Below, in pieces: positions 1 through 9,900 of a stretch of DNA of 64,000 nucleotides; position 1 is the stretch's first letter, and each line of letters opens with the position of its first letter. The translations under genes were made by a program, and so were the position numbers. The stretch is from Loripinus fragilis. Its lineage: Eukaryota; Mollusca; Bivalvia; Lucinida; Lucinidae. Below the pieces are notes generated by a model, which made no database searches, was not told the origin of the DNA, and saw only the letters and a list, made by a program, of their open reading frames with translations. Location: contig OZ026531.1 in assembly GCA_964019695.1 (NCBI GenBank), positions 5,899,701 to 5,963,700 of the forward strand, written 5' to 3'.

Positions 1-235
1 AACTTATTGAGTGCTAGAACCAAACTACTCAGACAGGAAGAGCATGTGCAAACAATATAGTCCCAGATTAGAATGCTCCTAGTCAAGGACAATTTTGTTT
101 GCTTTCTTAAGCAAGTTTTTTTTTATTGATAAAAGGGATGGATTAGCCCAGATTGTGGTGTGGAAGATTACATTTTAGAAAAATCAGCACTTGACGAAAG
201 AGTTGAGTTAAGAATGATTTAATGATTGCTTTATC
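1..235. other. Intronic sequence, nothing recognised
   Basis: AT-rich sequence upstream of the first repeat. I see no exon-like stretch with splice sites and no repeat shared with the rest of the window. It is presumably intron of the spectraplakin gene. Confidence 0.5.
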
Positions 236-640
236 AGGCCTCCAGGTAAGAGTGTGTGATTAAAAATTAGATTTCTTAATTCTCAACCAAAACATGGGAG
301 CGCAGTGGCTCAGTGGTAGAGTGCTTGACTTGAGACAGAGGGGTCACGGATTCAAGCCTCAATGGCATCACTGTGTTGTGTCTTTGAGCAAGACACATTA
401 ATCCAAGCTTAGTACTGGTTCACCCAGGAAGAACTGTCCCTACATAACTGAAAGATAGTTGATAGGACGTAAAGAATCAAATCAAACAAACAAACAAATA
501 AATCAACCAAAACATATGTTGTGGGTACTCAAAAGAACCGTCTCATTGAGACGGTTCTTTTGAGCCCCCAAAACACATGTTTAAATGAAATGATAAGAAA
601 ATAATAACAAATTTATTTTGCACGTAATAAGATTTCTTTT
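236..640. mobile_element. Palindromic MITE (family A), interrupted by a SINE
   Basis: Family A is a ~180-bp fold-back element seen about fifteen times in the window. Its core is a hairpin reading AAAAGAACCGTCTCATTGAG followed by its complement. Flanks contain CAACCAAAACATATG on one side and an AT-rich arm ending near TTTTACGCTGAAAA on the other. In this copy the left arm (236-295) and the core (504-600) are separated by a SINE at 296-503. It encodes no protein, so it is non-autonomous. The superfamily is not identifiable from sequence alone. Confidence 0.75.
296..503 (+). mobile_element. tRNA-derived SINE
   Basis: The element starts GGGAGCGCAGTGGCTCAGTG, with an A-box-like TGGCTCAGTGGTAGAG and a B-box-like GATTCAAGCCTC about 40 bases later. 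A ~100-bp body follows (TTGAGCAAGACACATT, TACTGGTTCACCCAGG), then an AATCAAACAAACAAA tail. It lies inside a family A MITE with a target-site duplication of TCAACCAAAACAT on both sides. It is a Pol III retroposon and not a functional tRNA gene. Confidence 0.85.
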
Positions 641-945
641 GTATACATTGGAATCTCGTAAATTCAAAGTCCTCTAGGCAAGGGGTTTCATTTCAAATTA
701 TCAGTAGTTCGAATTATAGGGCGGTAGACATAAAAAATATATACCCTGGTACATCTAAATTGATCATTTTTTTTCTATCAAACATAAGTTTTAGGCAAAG
801 AATGTGTTATTATAGACAGTTATTTAAATATAGATCATGAATAGGTCATATTCTCTGAATTCAGTGTGTCCGTAACAAATTTCGAATTAGTGAGTTATTT
901 TGAAAAATCAACTTTCGAATGTTCGAGGTTTTACTGTAACCTTTG
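641..945. mobile_element. MITE (family E), ends 25 bp before exon 1
   Basis: The left end (GAATCTCGTAAATTC) and the right end (GTTCGAGGTTTTACTGTA) are imperfect inverted repeats of each other, of the TACAGTAAAACCTCGAA type common in mariner-like MITEs. A second copy lies at 38657-39256. The right end lies just upstream of the polypyrimidine tract of exon 1, so the acceptor region sits directly next to transposon sequence. Confidence 0.65.
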
Positions 946-970
946 GTTTATTTTTGTTTCTTTGTTACAG

Positions 971-1182
971 ATGTTCAATATGGATCTCAATGAGAAGAGA
1001 AATGCGGTTAAGGATATTATCAACAAGTGTAACAAGATGCTAAGGGAGACAACTAATGCACAGACTGATGAGATCAAAAGTCGTCTTGAGAGTATACAGT
1101 CTCAGGCTGATATAGTATGTCAGCTGAGTGCTGAACGTCTCCAGCAACTTGAAGCAGCGTTACCACTAGCAACTTCTTTCAG
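971..1182 (+). CDS. MACF1-like: Spectraplakin exon 1 of window (spectrin repeat)
   Basis: Acceptor TTTCTTTGTTACAG and donor CAG|GTATGT enclose 212 bases, read from phase 0. The exon encodes about 70 residues beginning MFNMDLNEKRNAVKDIINKC and ending ALPLATSF plus a split Arg/Ser codon. The sequence is all amphipathic helix (helices B and C of a spectrin repeat, with LQQLEAALPLA at the end of helix C). The ATG at the exon start is an internal Met and not a start codon, because a good acceptor precedes it. Its phase matches the next exon exactly. Confidence 0.85.
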
Positions 1183-1282
1183 GTATGTTGTTTCCTGAAA
1201 TTTGATATATGAGCTAGATTATACCATGCATATTTAGCGAAACATCTTTGTATTTCTATCTGTGCTTTTTCTATAGCATTTC

Positions 1283-1690
1283 AGCAAAGTTTGGTAGAAA
1301 ACATCATATCATATGACCTCGCATCTGGGAGTGAAATAACGCCATGCAATAAAATCTGTAAACCACTTGTGGTTTTTCGATTTTCGGAAAATATTATGAC
1401 ATCCTACTCTACGTTGCATACATAATGACAAAATTATAATGTTTCAATGCGAGAAATGAGAATTCAATTTAATCTGAATGTCATATGATAAATAGAATCT
1501 AACGTTTGTGCTCCTGTATTATTGAATTTATTAAACTCATTGCGAAAAAGAGATAAAATGCTCGGCAAGCTTCGCATTTTATCTTTTTTTTTCCCCAACT
1601 CGTTTAATAAATTCAATAAAACATGAGCACTCATGTAAGATTCTCTATTTATTTCACAGCAAATCGAGTGTGATAACTAAACATTATTAT
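1283..1690. mobile_element. Fold-back element (family C)
   Basis: A long imperfect palindrome centred near 1570: TGAATTTATTAAAC on one side and GTTTAATAAATTCA on the other, with ATAAAATGC and GCATTTTAT closer in. The outer arm contains GTGAAATAACGCCATGCA and AAACCACTTGTGGTTT. Related copies occur at 26645-26965 and 61250-61620. It is non-coding and non-autonomous. Confidence 0.6.
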
Positions 1691-2019
1691 ATACCTATAA
1701 TTGATATGACTTTAGAACTGTCTGTTTTCTGGCCATCTAATACAGAAAGCCGGATCAACAAACTGAAGTTTTCTGAATCCATATCACTATCCTTTAAAAC
1801 GAGGCTAACATTGGTTACCTGCTTTTGCAGCGACGTTACATAAAGTAAATTGCGAGCATGGAACCAGAGAAGGAAAACATGTTGACGTGACGTCAAGAAA
1901 CGTAACGTTATGGCAAACATTCTCGCAATTTTTCTTGATTAAAGACCAAAACAGGTTTTAAAATCAGAAAGAATTTCAGAAAAAAGGCATATAATAAACA
2001 TATTATCAAAATAGTAACT

Positions 2020-2165
2020 TGATCTGGCGTACAGTATCACGTCTCGTCGATGAGGCCATACCATTGGATCACCCTCGACGCTACCCGTCTTAGGTGATCC
2101 GATGGTATGACCTCATCCACTTGACGTGATACAGTACGCCAGATCAAGTTACTATTATGATAATG
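2020..2165. repeat. Long near-perfect hairpin (~145 bp)
   Basis: The left arm reads TAGTAACTTGATCTGGCGTA and continues through CATACCATTGGATCACC. The right arm repeats this in reverse complement, ending TACGCCAGATCAAGTTACTA. The loop is about 20 bases. The outer arms are almost identical, so this is a recent fold-back/MITE insertion in intron 1. Confidence 0.75.
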
Positions 2166-2249
2166 TGTATATAGGTCGCCATGTTGTAAACAACAGATCA
2201 ACACACCTTATAGAAGGGATGTAATAGATATAAAAAAATCTTGGACTTT

Positions 2250-2575
2250 ATTTGGATACTTTTTTCTGGTCTGCTGATTTTTTTTTTCCAAAAACTTTTT
2301 TAAAAAATTCTTACATGAACATGACCATAAGTGTCAAACTGATTGGAACCAGATCAGGACAAACTTTGTTTAACTACTTGCATGCTGGGCAATTTTCCAT
2401 GCTTTTGTTGCTTTTCAAAATTAAGCTTTTTAAAAAAATTCTTTTAGGAACACAATCAGTGTCAAACAGCTTGTATCCAGATCAGGACCGACATTCTTTC
2501 GGTCCTGATCTGTGTTCAAACTGTTTACAAAGGTTATCAGCAGACAACAAAAGTCACCTCTAGCATGTAAAGAAT
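2250..2575. mobile_element. Fold-back element (family B', GGACCGAC hairpin)
   Basis: Contains the inverted pair ATCAGGACCGAC / GTCGGTCCTGATCT flanked by CTTTTTTTAAAAAATTCTT-like arms and ending near CTAGCATGTAAAGAATTA. The same arrangement recurs around 36700-36865, 44480-44790 and 53900-54125. It is a non-coding dispersed repeat. Confidence 0.6.
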
Positions 2576-2591
2576 TAAAAATGTTCTTACT

Positions 2592-2998
2592 AGGCCAGAA
2601 TTTTTTATTAGTTGATTTACCGGATTTTTTTTCAGATTTAGGGTCGGGGGACGAAATAAATACATAAAAAAGCTCTGAAAATGACCAGTTAACTGGTCAA
2701 TTTCAGAGCTTTTAATTTTTCTAATATCTCCAGAAAAAACAGTACAACTAGTTAGGTAAACTAACAGTCTGTATTAAATCTTTAAATATTTTATCATTTT
2801 CCCTAAAAATCTGGACAGGCCAATTGCTTTTAACAGTGTCACTCTCAAAAATATATTATTTTTTTCAACGAAACAAATAATATTTAGAGTCGGCGGATAA
2901 AATATAAAAATAATTTTAGAAAAAAAAAAGATTCTACTTTACGAAAAACTACAGTAGAAGGGTTGGTAAATCAACTAATAAAAAAATTCTGGCCTTAT
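2592..2998. mobile_element. TIR element, ~405 bp
   Basis: Terminal inverted repeats of about 30 bases: GGCCAGAATTTTTTATTAGT at the left and its near-perfect complement ending TTCTGGCC at the right. A smaller hairpin (AAAAGCTCTGAAA...TTTCAGAGCTTTTA, 2669-2716) sits inside. There is no coding capacity. It ends about 30 bases before exon 2. Confidence 0.65.
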
Positions 2999-3029
2999 TT
3001 GGTGTTAATTAAGTACTGGTTTATTTCAG

Positions 3030-3144
3030 TGAAAGTCAAGCAGAGGTCCAGGGATGGCTTGATGAAATGGAGGCTGAGATAAAAGCCCAGGGTGCACCAG
3101 GAGAAAATCTAGAACAAGTCAAAAAGCAGTATGACACACTAAAG
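3030..3144 (+). CDS. MACF1-like: Spectraplakin exon 2 of window (spectrin repeat)
   Basis: Acceptor TTTATTTCAG and donor AAG|GTTAGT. The 115 bases complete the Arg/Ser split codon and then encode 38 residues, starting ESQAEVQGWLDEMEAEIKAQ. This is a classic helix A of a spectrin repeat (hydrophobic heptads, conserved Trp), followed by the A-B linker and the start of helix B (ENLEQVKKQYDTLK). It ends in phase 0. Confidence 0.9.
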
Positions 3145-3374
3145 GTTAGTAGTCGTATTTTTACAATGAAAAAGTTACACACATCAAAGGGAGCCTACTG
3201 TATCAAGCAATGATTCACTACAATTACATCCCTTTTCCAAATGGGAACCTCACTTAAGGGAAAGAATTTGCTCCTAGATAGAAAATGCCATTCTCTGAAC
3301 CTGGGATATAAATTCTTATCTTACCCTAGCGCTCCAGATAACTTCCGTACAGGCGTAAATTACGGGTCCGTTTT

Positions 3375-3650
3375 TCCCAAATATCATCATGGTATGGTAA
3401 AGTGGCATCATCATGTTATGGTAAAGTGACATCTTCATGTTATGATAAAATTATGGTAAAGTGGGATCATTATGTTATGGTAAAGTGGCATCATCATGTT
3501 AGGGTAAAGTGGTGTCATCATGTTATGGTAAAGTGGCATCATCATGTTATGGTAAAGTGATGTCATCATGTTATGGTAAAGTGACTTCATCATGCTACGG
3601 TAAAGTGGCATCATCATGTTATGGTAAAGTGACTTCCTCATGTTACGTTG
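3375..3650 (+). repeat. 24-bp minisatellite
   Basis: About eleven copies of a unit near GGCATCATCATGTTATGGTA plus AAGT, with point changes, in intron 2. The antisense strand is open through it (a repeated MMxPLYHN peptide), but this is a by-product of a 24-bp period divisible by three. Confidence 0.8.
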
Positions 3651-3979
3651 CATCTCAGCATATTCAGGAACTTCCAGGAGTTGTTTAAAAAATGCAGAAT
3701 TAAATGATGAGCAAGAAAAAGAATCCATTATTGGTGTTAGGATGGGATAGAAAAATCCATCCCTCGAGATCACTGTTTTGTCAGCACCTGGCAAGCCTCA
3801 TGATGTCAGAGATGATGATCCTTTAGATTGATTTTTCTTTCCAACCCTTACACACATGATAGATTCTTATGATCTTTATTTTCTGAGGAATCCCATTACA
3901 TGTCATAGCTTTATCCCTGCAATAAGTGGAAAAATATGATAGCTTATTTAAAGCCATTTATAATTTCTACCTTTTACAG

Positions 3980-4189
3980 CTTACTCAGCAAATCATAGAA
4001 GACCGCAAACCATTTATAGATGATCTCAATGCCACTGGCCTAGAGTTGATGGAACTGTGTGGTGATACGGATGCTGGTGAAATTCAGACTAAACTAGTCA
4101 GTGATAACGAGAGATTTGAGAAGTTGAAGCACCAGGCTAGGTCAAAGGTCAGAGAGTTGGCGGACATCAGACAAAACATGACACAAGAG
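3980..4189 (+). CDS. MACF1-like: Spectraplakin exon 3 of window (spectrin repeat)
   Basis: Acceptor CTACCTTTTACAG and donor GAG|GTATGA. The 210 bases (70 codons, phase 0 at both ends) start LTQQIIEDRKPFIDDLNATG and run to DIRQNMTQE. Helix B (IEDRKPFIDDLNATGLELMEL), a short loop (CGDTDAG) and helix C (NERFEKLKHQARSKVRELADI) are all visible. This repeat pattern is typical of the spectraplakin rod. Exon 2 supplies the preceding helix A, and exon 4 begins the next repeat. Confidence 0.9.
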
Positions 4190-4224
4190 GTATGATCTAT
4201 TTTTTAGAGGGGTGGGGGGTATCC

Positions 4225-4555
4225 GCTGCTTAGTACTGGTTAAACCCAGGACACCCATCCCAATATGGCTGAAAAAATTTTGAGCCGCGGCATGAGATTT
4301 CCAACAAGTTGACATTTTGACGTGTAGACTCTGACAAGCCTCTGCAGCCTTCTTATAAGCTTAGAAACTCCAAATTGTGTTCAGTCAGTAGCTTAACAAT
4401 CATAAAATACTCGAGCGACTAGCAAAGGCTCTGATCAGACTGGGCGTATGCGCAGGCTGATCTGAGGCTTTGCTGGTTGCACATTGTTGGAAATCTCATG
4501 CACTGGCTCAAATTGTCCACTGGGATGTAAAGAATCAAAGTAAACAAACAAACAA
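4225..4555 (+). mobile_element. SINE tail split by a fold-back element (family D)
   Basis: The 3' part of the tRNA-derived SINE (TTAGTACTGGTTAAACCCAG at 4230 and GGGATGTAAAGAATCAAA at 4523) is interrupted at 4283-4511 by a ~230-bp palindromic element. That element has ends GAGCCGCGGCATGAGATTTC and its complement, and a centre rich in CTGATCAGACTGG. A second copy of the fold-back is at 34938-35172. Confidence 0.65.
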
Positions 4556-4599
4556 AAGTATGATCTATTTTTGTGTTTCCTGAGAGTAAGCATAACCAG

Positions 4600-4770
4600 A
4601 CCTCCAGATAAGATGGAATAATTAAAAACAATATTTCAAATTTCTTAACCAAAACAGATGTTTTGGGTACTCTAAAGAAACGTCTTAATAAGACGGTTCT
4701 TTTGGGCACCCAAAACATATGTTTAAACTGAATGATATGAAAATAAATGAAACTTTATGCTCAAAATAGC
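4600..4770. mobile_element. Palindromic MITE (family A)
   Basis: Contains CTTAACCAAAACAGATG, the hairpin core AAGAAACGTCTTAATAAGAC GGTTCTTTT and the right arm ACATATGTTTAAACTGAATG. It is a diverged copy with the same layout as the family A element at 236-640. From 4771 to 5204 I see only AT-rich intron. Confidence 0.65.
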
Positions 4771-6990
4771 ATGTATCAATGCAGGACTGAAAAGGAGAAA
4801 TTGTGAGACAGGCCAAAACACAGCTTGTTTGAAAAATGAGTTATTCATGTAGTTGCAACATTTCATTTTTCCTCTTTATGATCGACCAGCCAGGCCCCAT
4901 GCTTAGTAAAAAAAATCTTCCTTGAGCTACTCAATTGAGCATGAAATTTATTCTTATAAGCTCATAAATATTAAAAATTGTTGGCATTTTAAAATTTATT
5001 AGCAGGATAAATACAACATCTGATTGTCTTTAAAAGTAAGAAAAAATCTTTACTTTTCTGCATTTCAGCTTTTAAGAGCAGTAGAAATATCATTCTCAGT
5101 TGAGTTGAGCATTAACAAAGTTTTATAAGCTTGGGGCCTGCTCTCTTTATCTTTGGTCAAGTGGGGGAAACACTTTTTTTTGCGATTTGCCTATTACATT
5201 TTAGGTTGCAGATTCTCTTGATAATCTCCTAGAAGATCTCTCTGGTCTGAACAGAGCTATTGTGAATGCCGACCCAATACCAGCTAATGCTGTCTGTATT
5301 TGTACATTATAGGTAGCAGATTCTCTTGACAACCTCCTAAAAGATCTCTTGGGTCTGAACAGAGCTATTGTGAATGCCGACCCAATACCAGCTAATGTTG
5401 TCTGTATTTGTACATTATAGGTAGCAGATTCTCTTGACAACCTCCTAGAAGATCTCTCGGGTCTGAACAGAGCTATTGTGAATGCCGACCCAATACCAGC
5501 TAATGCTGTCTGTATTTGTACATTATAGGTAGCAGATTCTCTTGACAACCTCCTAGAAGATCTCTCGGGTCTGAACAGAGCTATTGTGAATGCCGACCCA
5601 ATACCAGCTAATGTCTGTATTTGTACATTATAGGTAGCAGATTCTCTTGACAACCTCCTAGAAGATCTCTCGGGTCTGAACAGAGCTATTGTGAATGCCG
5701 ACCCAATACCAGCTAATGCTGTCTGTATTTGTACATTATAGGTAGCAGATTCTCTTGACAACCTCCTAGAAGATCTCTCGGGTCTGAACAGAGCTATTGT
5801 GAATGCCGACCCAATACCAGCTAATGTCTGTATTTGTACATTTTAGGTAGCAGATTCTCTTGACAACCTCCTAGAAGATCTGTCTGGTCTGAACCGAGCT
5901 ATTGTGAATGCCGACCCAATACCAGCTAATGTCTGTATTTGTACATTTTAGGTAGCAGATTCTCTTGACAACCTCCTAGAAGATCTGTCTGGTCTGAACA
6001 GAGCTATTGTGAATGCCTACCCAATACCAGCTAATGTCTGTATTTGTACATTTTAGGTAGCAGATTCTCTTGACAACCTCCTAGAAGATCTCTCTGGTCT
6101 AAACAGAGCTATTGTGAATGCCGACCCAATACCAGCTAATGTTGTCTGTATTTGTACATTATAGGTAGCCGATTCTCTTGACAACCTCCTAGAAGATCTC
6201 TCTGGTCTAAACAGAGCTATTGTGAATGCCGACCCAATACCAGCTAATGTTGTCTGTATTTATACATTTTAGGTAGCAGATTCTCTTGACAACCTCCTAG
6301 AAGATCTCTCTGGTCTGAACAGAGCTATTGTGAATGCCGACCCAATACCAGCTAATGCTGTCTGTATTTGTACATTATAGGTAGCAGATTCTCTTGACAA
6401 CCTCCTAGAGGATCTGTCTGGTCTGAACAGAGCTATTGTGAATGCCTACCCAATACCAGCTAATGTCTGTATTTGTACATTATAGGTAGCAGATTCTCTT
6501 GACAACCTCCTAGAAGATCTCTCTGGTCTGAACAGAGCTATTGTGAATGCCTACCCAATACCAGCTAATGTCTGTATTTGTACATTATAGGTAGCAGATT
6601 CTCTTGACAACCTCCTAGAAGATCTCTCTGGTCTGAACAGAGCTATTGTGAATGCCGACCCAATACCAGCTAATGTTGTCTGTATTTGTACATTATAGGT
6701 AGCAGATTCTCTTGACAACCTCCTAGAAGATCTCTCTGGTCTGAACAGAGCTATTGTGAATGCCTACCCAATACCAGCTAATGTCTGTATTTGTACATTT
6801 TAGGTAGCAGATTCTCTTGACAACCTCCTAGAAGATCTCTCTGGTCTGAACAGAGCTATTGTGAATGCCGACCCAATACCAGCTAATGTTGTCTGTATTT
6901 GTACATTATAGGTAGCAGACTCTCTTGACAACCTCCTAGAAGATCTCTCTGGTCTGAACAGAGCTATTGTGAATGCCTACCCAATACCAG

Positions 6991-9900
6991 CTAATGACTG
7001 TATTTGTACATTTTAGGTAGCAGATTCTCTTGACAACCTCCTAGAAGATCTCTCTGGTCTGAACAGAGCTATTGTGAATGCCGACCCAATACCAGCTAAT
7101 GCTGTCTGTATTTGTACATTATAGGTAGCAGATTCTCTTGACAACCTCCTAGAAGATCTCTCTGGTCTGAACAGAGCTATTGTGAATGCCTACACAATAC
7201 CAGCTAATGTCTGTATTTGTACATTTTAGGTAGCAGATTCTCTTGACAACCTCCTAGAAGATCTCTCTGGTTTGAACAGAGCTATTGTGAATGCCAACCC
7301 AATACCAGCTAATGTTGTCTGTATTTGTACATTAAAGGTAGCAGATTCTCTTGACAACCTCCTAGAAGATCTCTCTGGTCTGAACAGAGCTATTGTGAAT
7401 GCCGACCCAATACCAGCTAATGTTGTCTGTATTTATACATTATAGGTAGCCGATTCTCTTGACAACCTCCTAGAAGATCTCTCTGGTCTGAACAGAGCTA
7501 TTGTGAATGCTGACCCAATACCAGCTAATGTTGTCTGTATTTATACATTATAGGTAGCCGATTCTCTTGACAACCTCCTAGAAGATCTCTCTGGTCTGAA
7601 CAGAGCTATTGTGAATGCTGACCCAATACCAGCTAATGTTGTCTGTATTTATACATTATAGGTAGCCGATTCTCTTGACAACCTCCTAGAAGATCTCTCT
7701 GGTCTAAACAGAGCTATTGTGAATGCCGACCCAATACCAGCTAATGTTGTCTGTATTTGTACATTTTAGGTAGCAGATTCTCTTGACAACCTCCTAGAAG
7801 ATCTCTCTGGTCTGAACAGAGCTATTGTGAATGCCGACCCAATACCAGCTAATGCTGTCTGTATTTGTACATTATAGGTAGCCGATTCTCTTGACAACCT
7901 CCTAGAAGATCTCTCTGGTCTGAACAGAGCTATTGTGAATGCTGACCCAATACCAGCTAATGTTATCTGTATTTATACATTATAGGTAGCAGATTCTCTT
8001 GACAACCTCCTAGAAGATCTCTCTGGTCTGAACCGAGCTATTGTGAATGCTGACCCAATACCAGCTAATGCTGTCTGTATTTGTACATTATAGGTAGCAG
8101 ATTCTCTTGATAATCTCCTAGAAGATCTCTCTGGTCTGAACAGAGCTATTGTGAATGCTGACCCAATACAAGCTAATGCTGTCTGTATTTGTACATTATA
8201 GGTAGCAGATTCTCTTGACAACCTCCTAGAAGATCTCTCTGGTCTAAACAGAGCTATTGTGAATGCTGACCCAATACCAGCTAATGTTGTCTGTATTTAT
8301 ACATTTTAGGTAGCCGATTCTCTTGACAACCTCCTAGAAGATCTCTCTGGTCTGAACCGAGCTATTGTGAATGCCGACCCAATACCAGCTAATGTTGTCT
8401 GTATTTATACATTTTAGGTAGCAGATTCTCTTGACAACCTCCTAGAAGATCTCTCTGGTCTGAACAGAGCTATTGTGAATGCCGACCCAATACCAGCTAA
8501 TGCTGTCTGTATTTATACATTTTAGGTAGCAGATTCTCTTGACAACCTCCTAGAAGATCTCTCTGGTCTGAACAGAGCTATTGTGAATGCTGACCCAATA
8601 CCAGCTAATGTTGTCTGTATTTATACATTTTAGGTAGCAGATTCTCTTGACAACCTCCTAGAAGATCTCTCTGGTCTGAACAGAGCTATTGTGAATGCGG
8701 ACCCAATACCAGCTAATGCTGTCTGTATTTGTACATTATAGGTAGCCGATTCTCTTGACAACCTCCTAGAAGATCTCTCTGGTCTGAACAGAGCTATTGT
8801 GAATGCCTACCCAATACCAGCTAATGACTGTATTTGTACATTTTAGGTAGCAGATTCTCTTGACAACCTCCTAGAAGATCTCTCTGGTCTGAACAGAGCT
8901 ATTGTGAATGCCGACCCAATACCAGCTAATGCTGTCTGTATTTGTACATTATAGGTAGCAGATTCTCTTGACAACCTCCTAGAAGATCTCTCTGGTCTGA
9001 ACAGAGCTATTGTGAATGCCTACACAATACCAGCTAATGTCTGTATTTGTACATTTTAGGTAGCAGATTCTCTTGACAACCTCCTAGAAGATCTCTCTGG
9101 TTTGAACAGAGCTATTGTGAATGCCAACCCAATACCAGCTAATGTTGTCTGTATTTGTACATTAAAGGTAGCAGATTCTCTTGACAACCTCCTAGAAGAT
9201 CTCTCTGGTCTGAACAGAGCTATTGTGAATGCCGACCCAATACCAGCTAATGTTGTCTGTATTTATACATTATAGGTAGCAGATTCTCTTGACAACCTCC
9301 TAGAAGATCTGTCTGGTCTCAACAGAGCTATTGTGAATGCCGACCCAATACAAGCTAATGCTGTCTGTATTTGTACATTATAGGTAGCCGATTCTCTTGA
9401 CAACCTCCTAGAAGATCTCTCTGGTCTGAACAGAGCTATTGTGAATGCTGACCCAATACCAGCTAATGTTGTCTGTATTTATACATTATAGGTAGCCGAT
9501 TCTCTTGACAACCTCCTAGAAGATCTCTCTGGTCTGAACAGAGCTATTGTGAATGCTGACCCAATACCAGCTAATGTTGTCTGTATTTATACATTATAGG
9601 TAGCCGATTCTCTTGACAACCTCCTAGAAGATCTCTCTGGTCTAAACAGAGCTATTGTGAATGCCGACCCAATACCAGCTAATGTTGTCTGTATTTGTAC
9701 ATTTTAGGTAGCAGATTCTCTTGACAACCTCCTAGAAGATCTCTCTGGTCTGAACAGAGCTATTGTGAATGCCGACCCAATACCAGCTAATGCTGTCTGT
9801 ATTTGTACATTATAGGTAGCCGATTCTCTTGACAACCTCCTAGAAGATCTCTCTGGTCTGAACAGAGCTATTGTGAATGCTGACCCAATACCAGCTAATG

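Noticed and set aside
3435..3794. Minus-strand ORF with MMxPLYHN repeats
   Set aside because: It is the antisense of a 24-bp minisatellite, a periodicity artefact.
5201..5761. Antisense repeat ORFs throughout the array as real genes
   Set aside because: They arise because unit length is a multiple of three. They lack start context and break at simple intronic variants.
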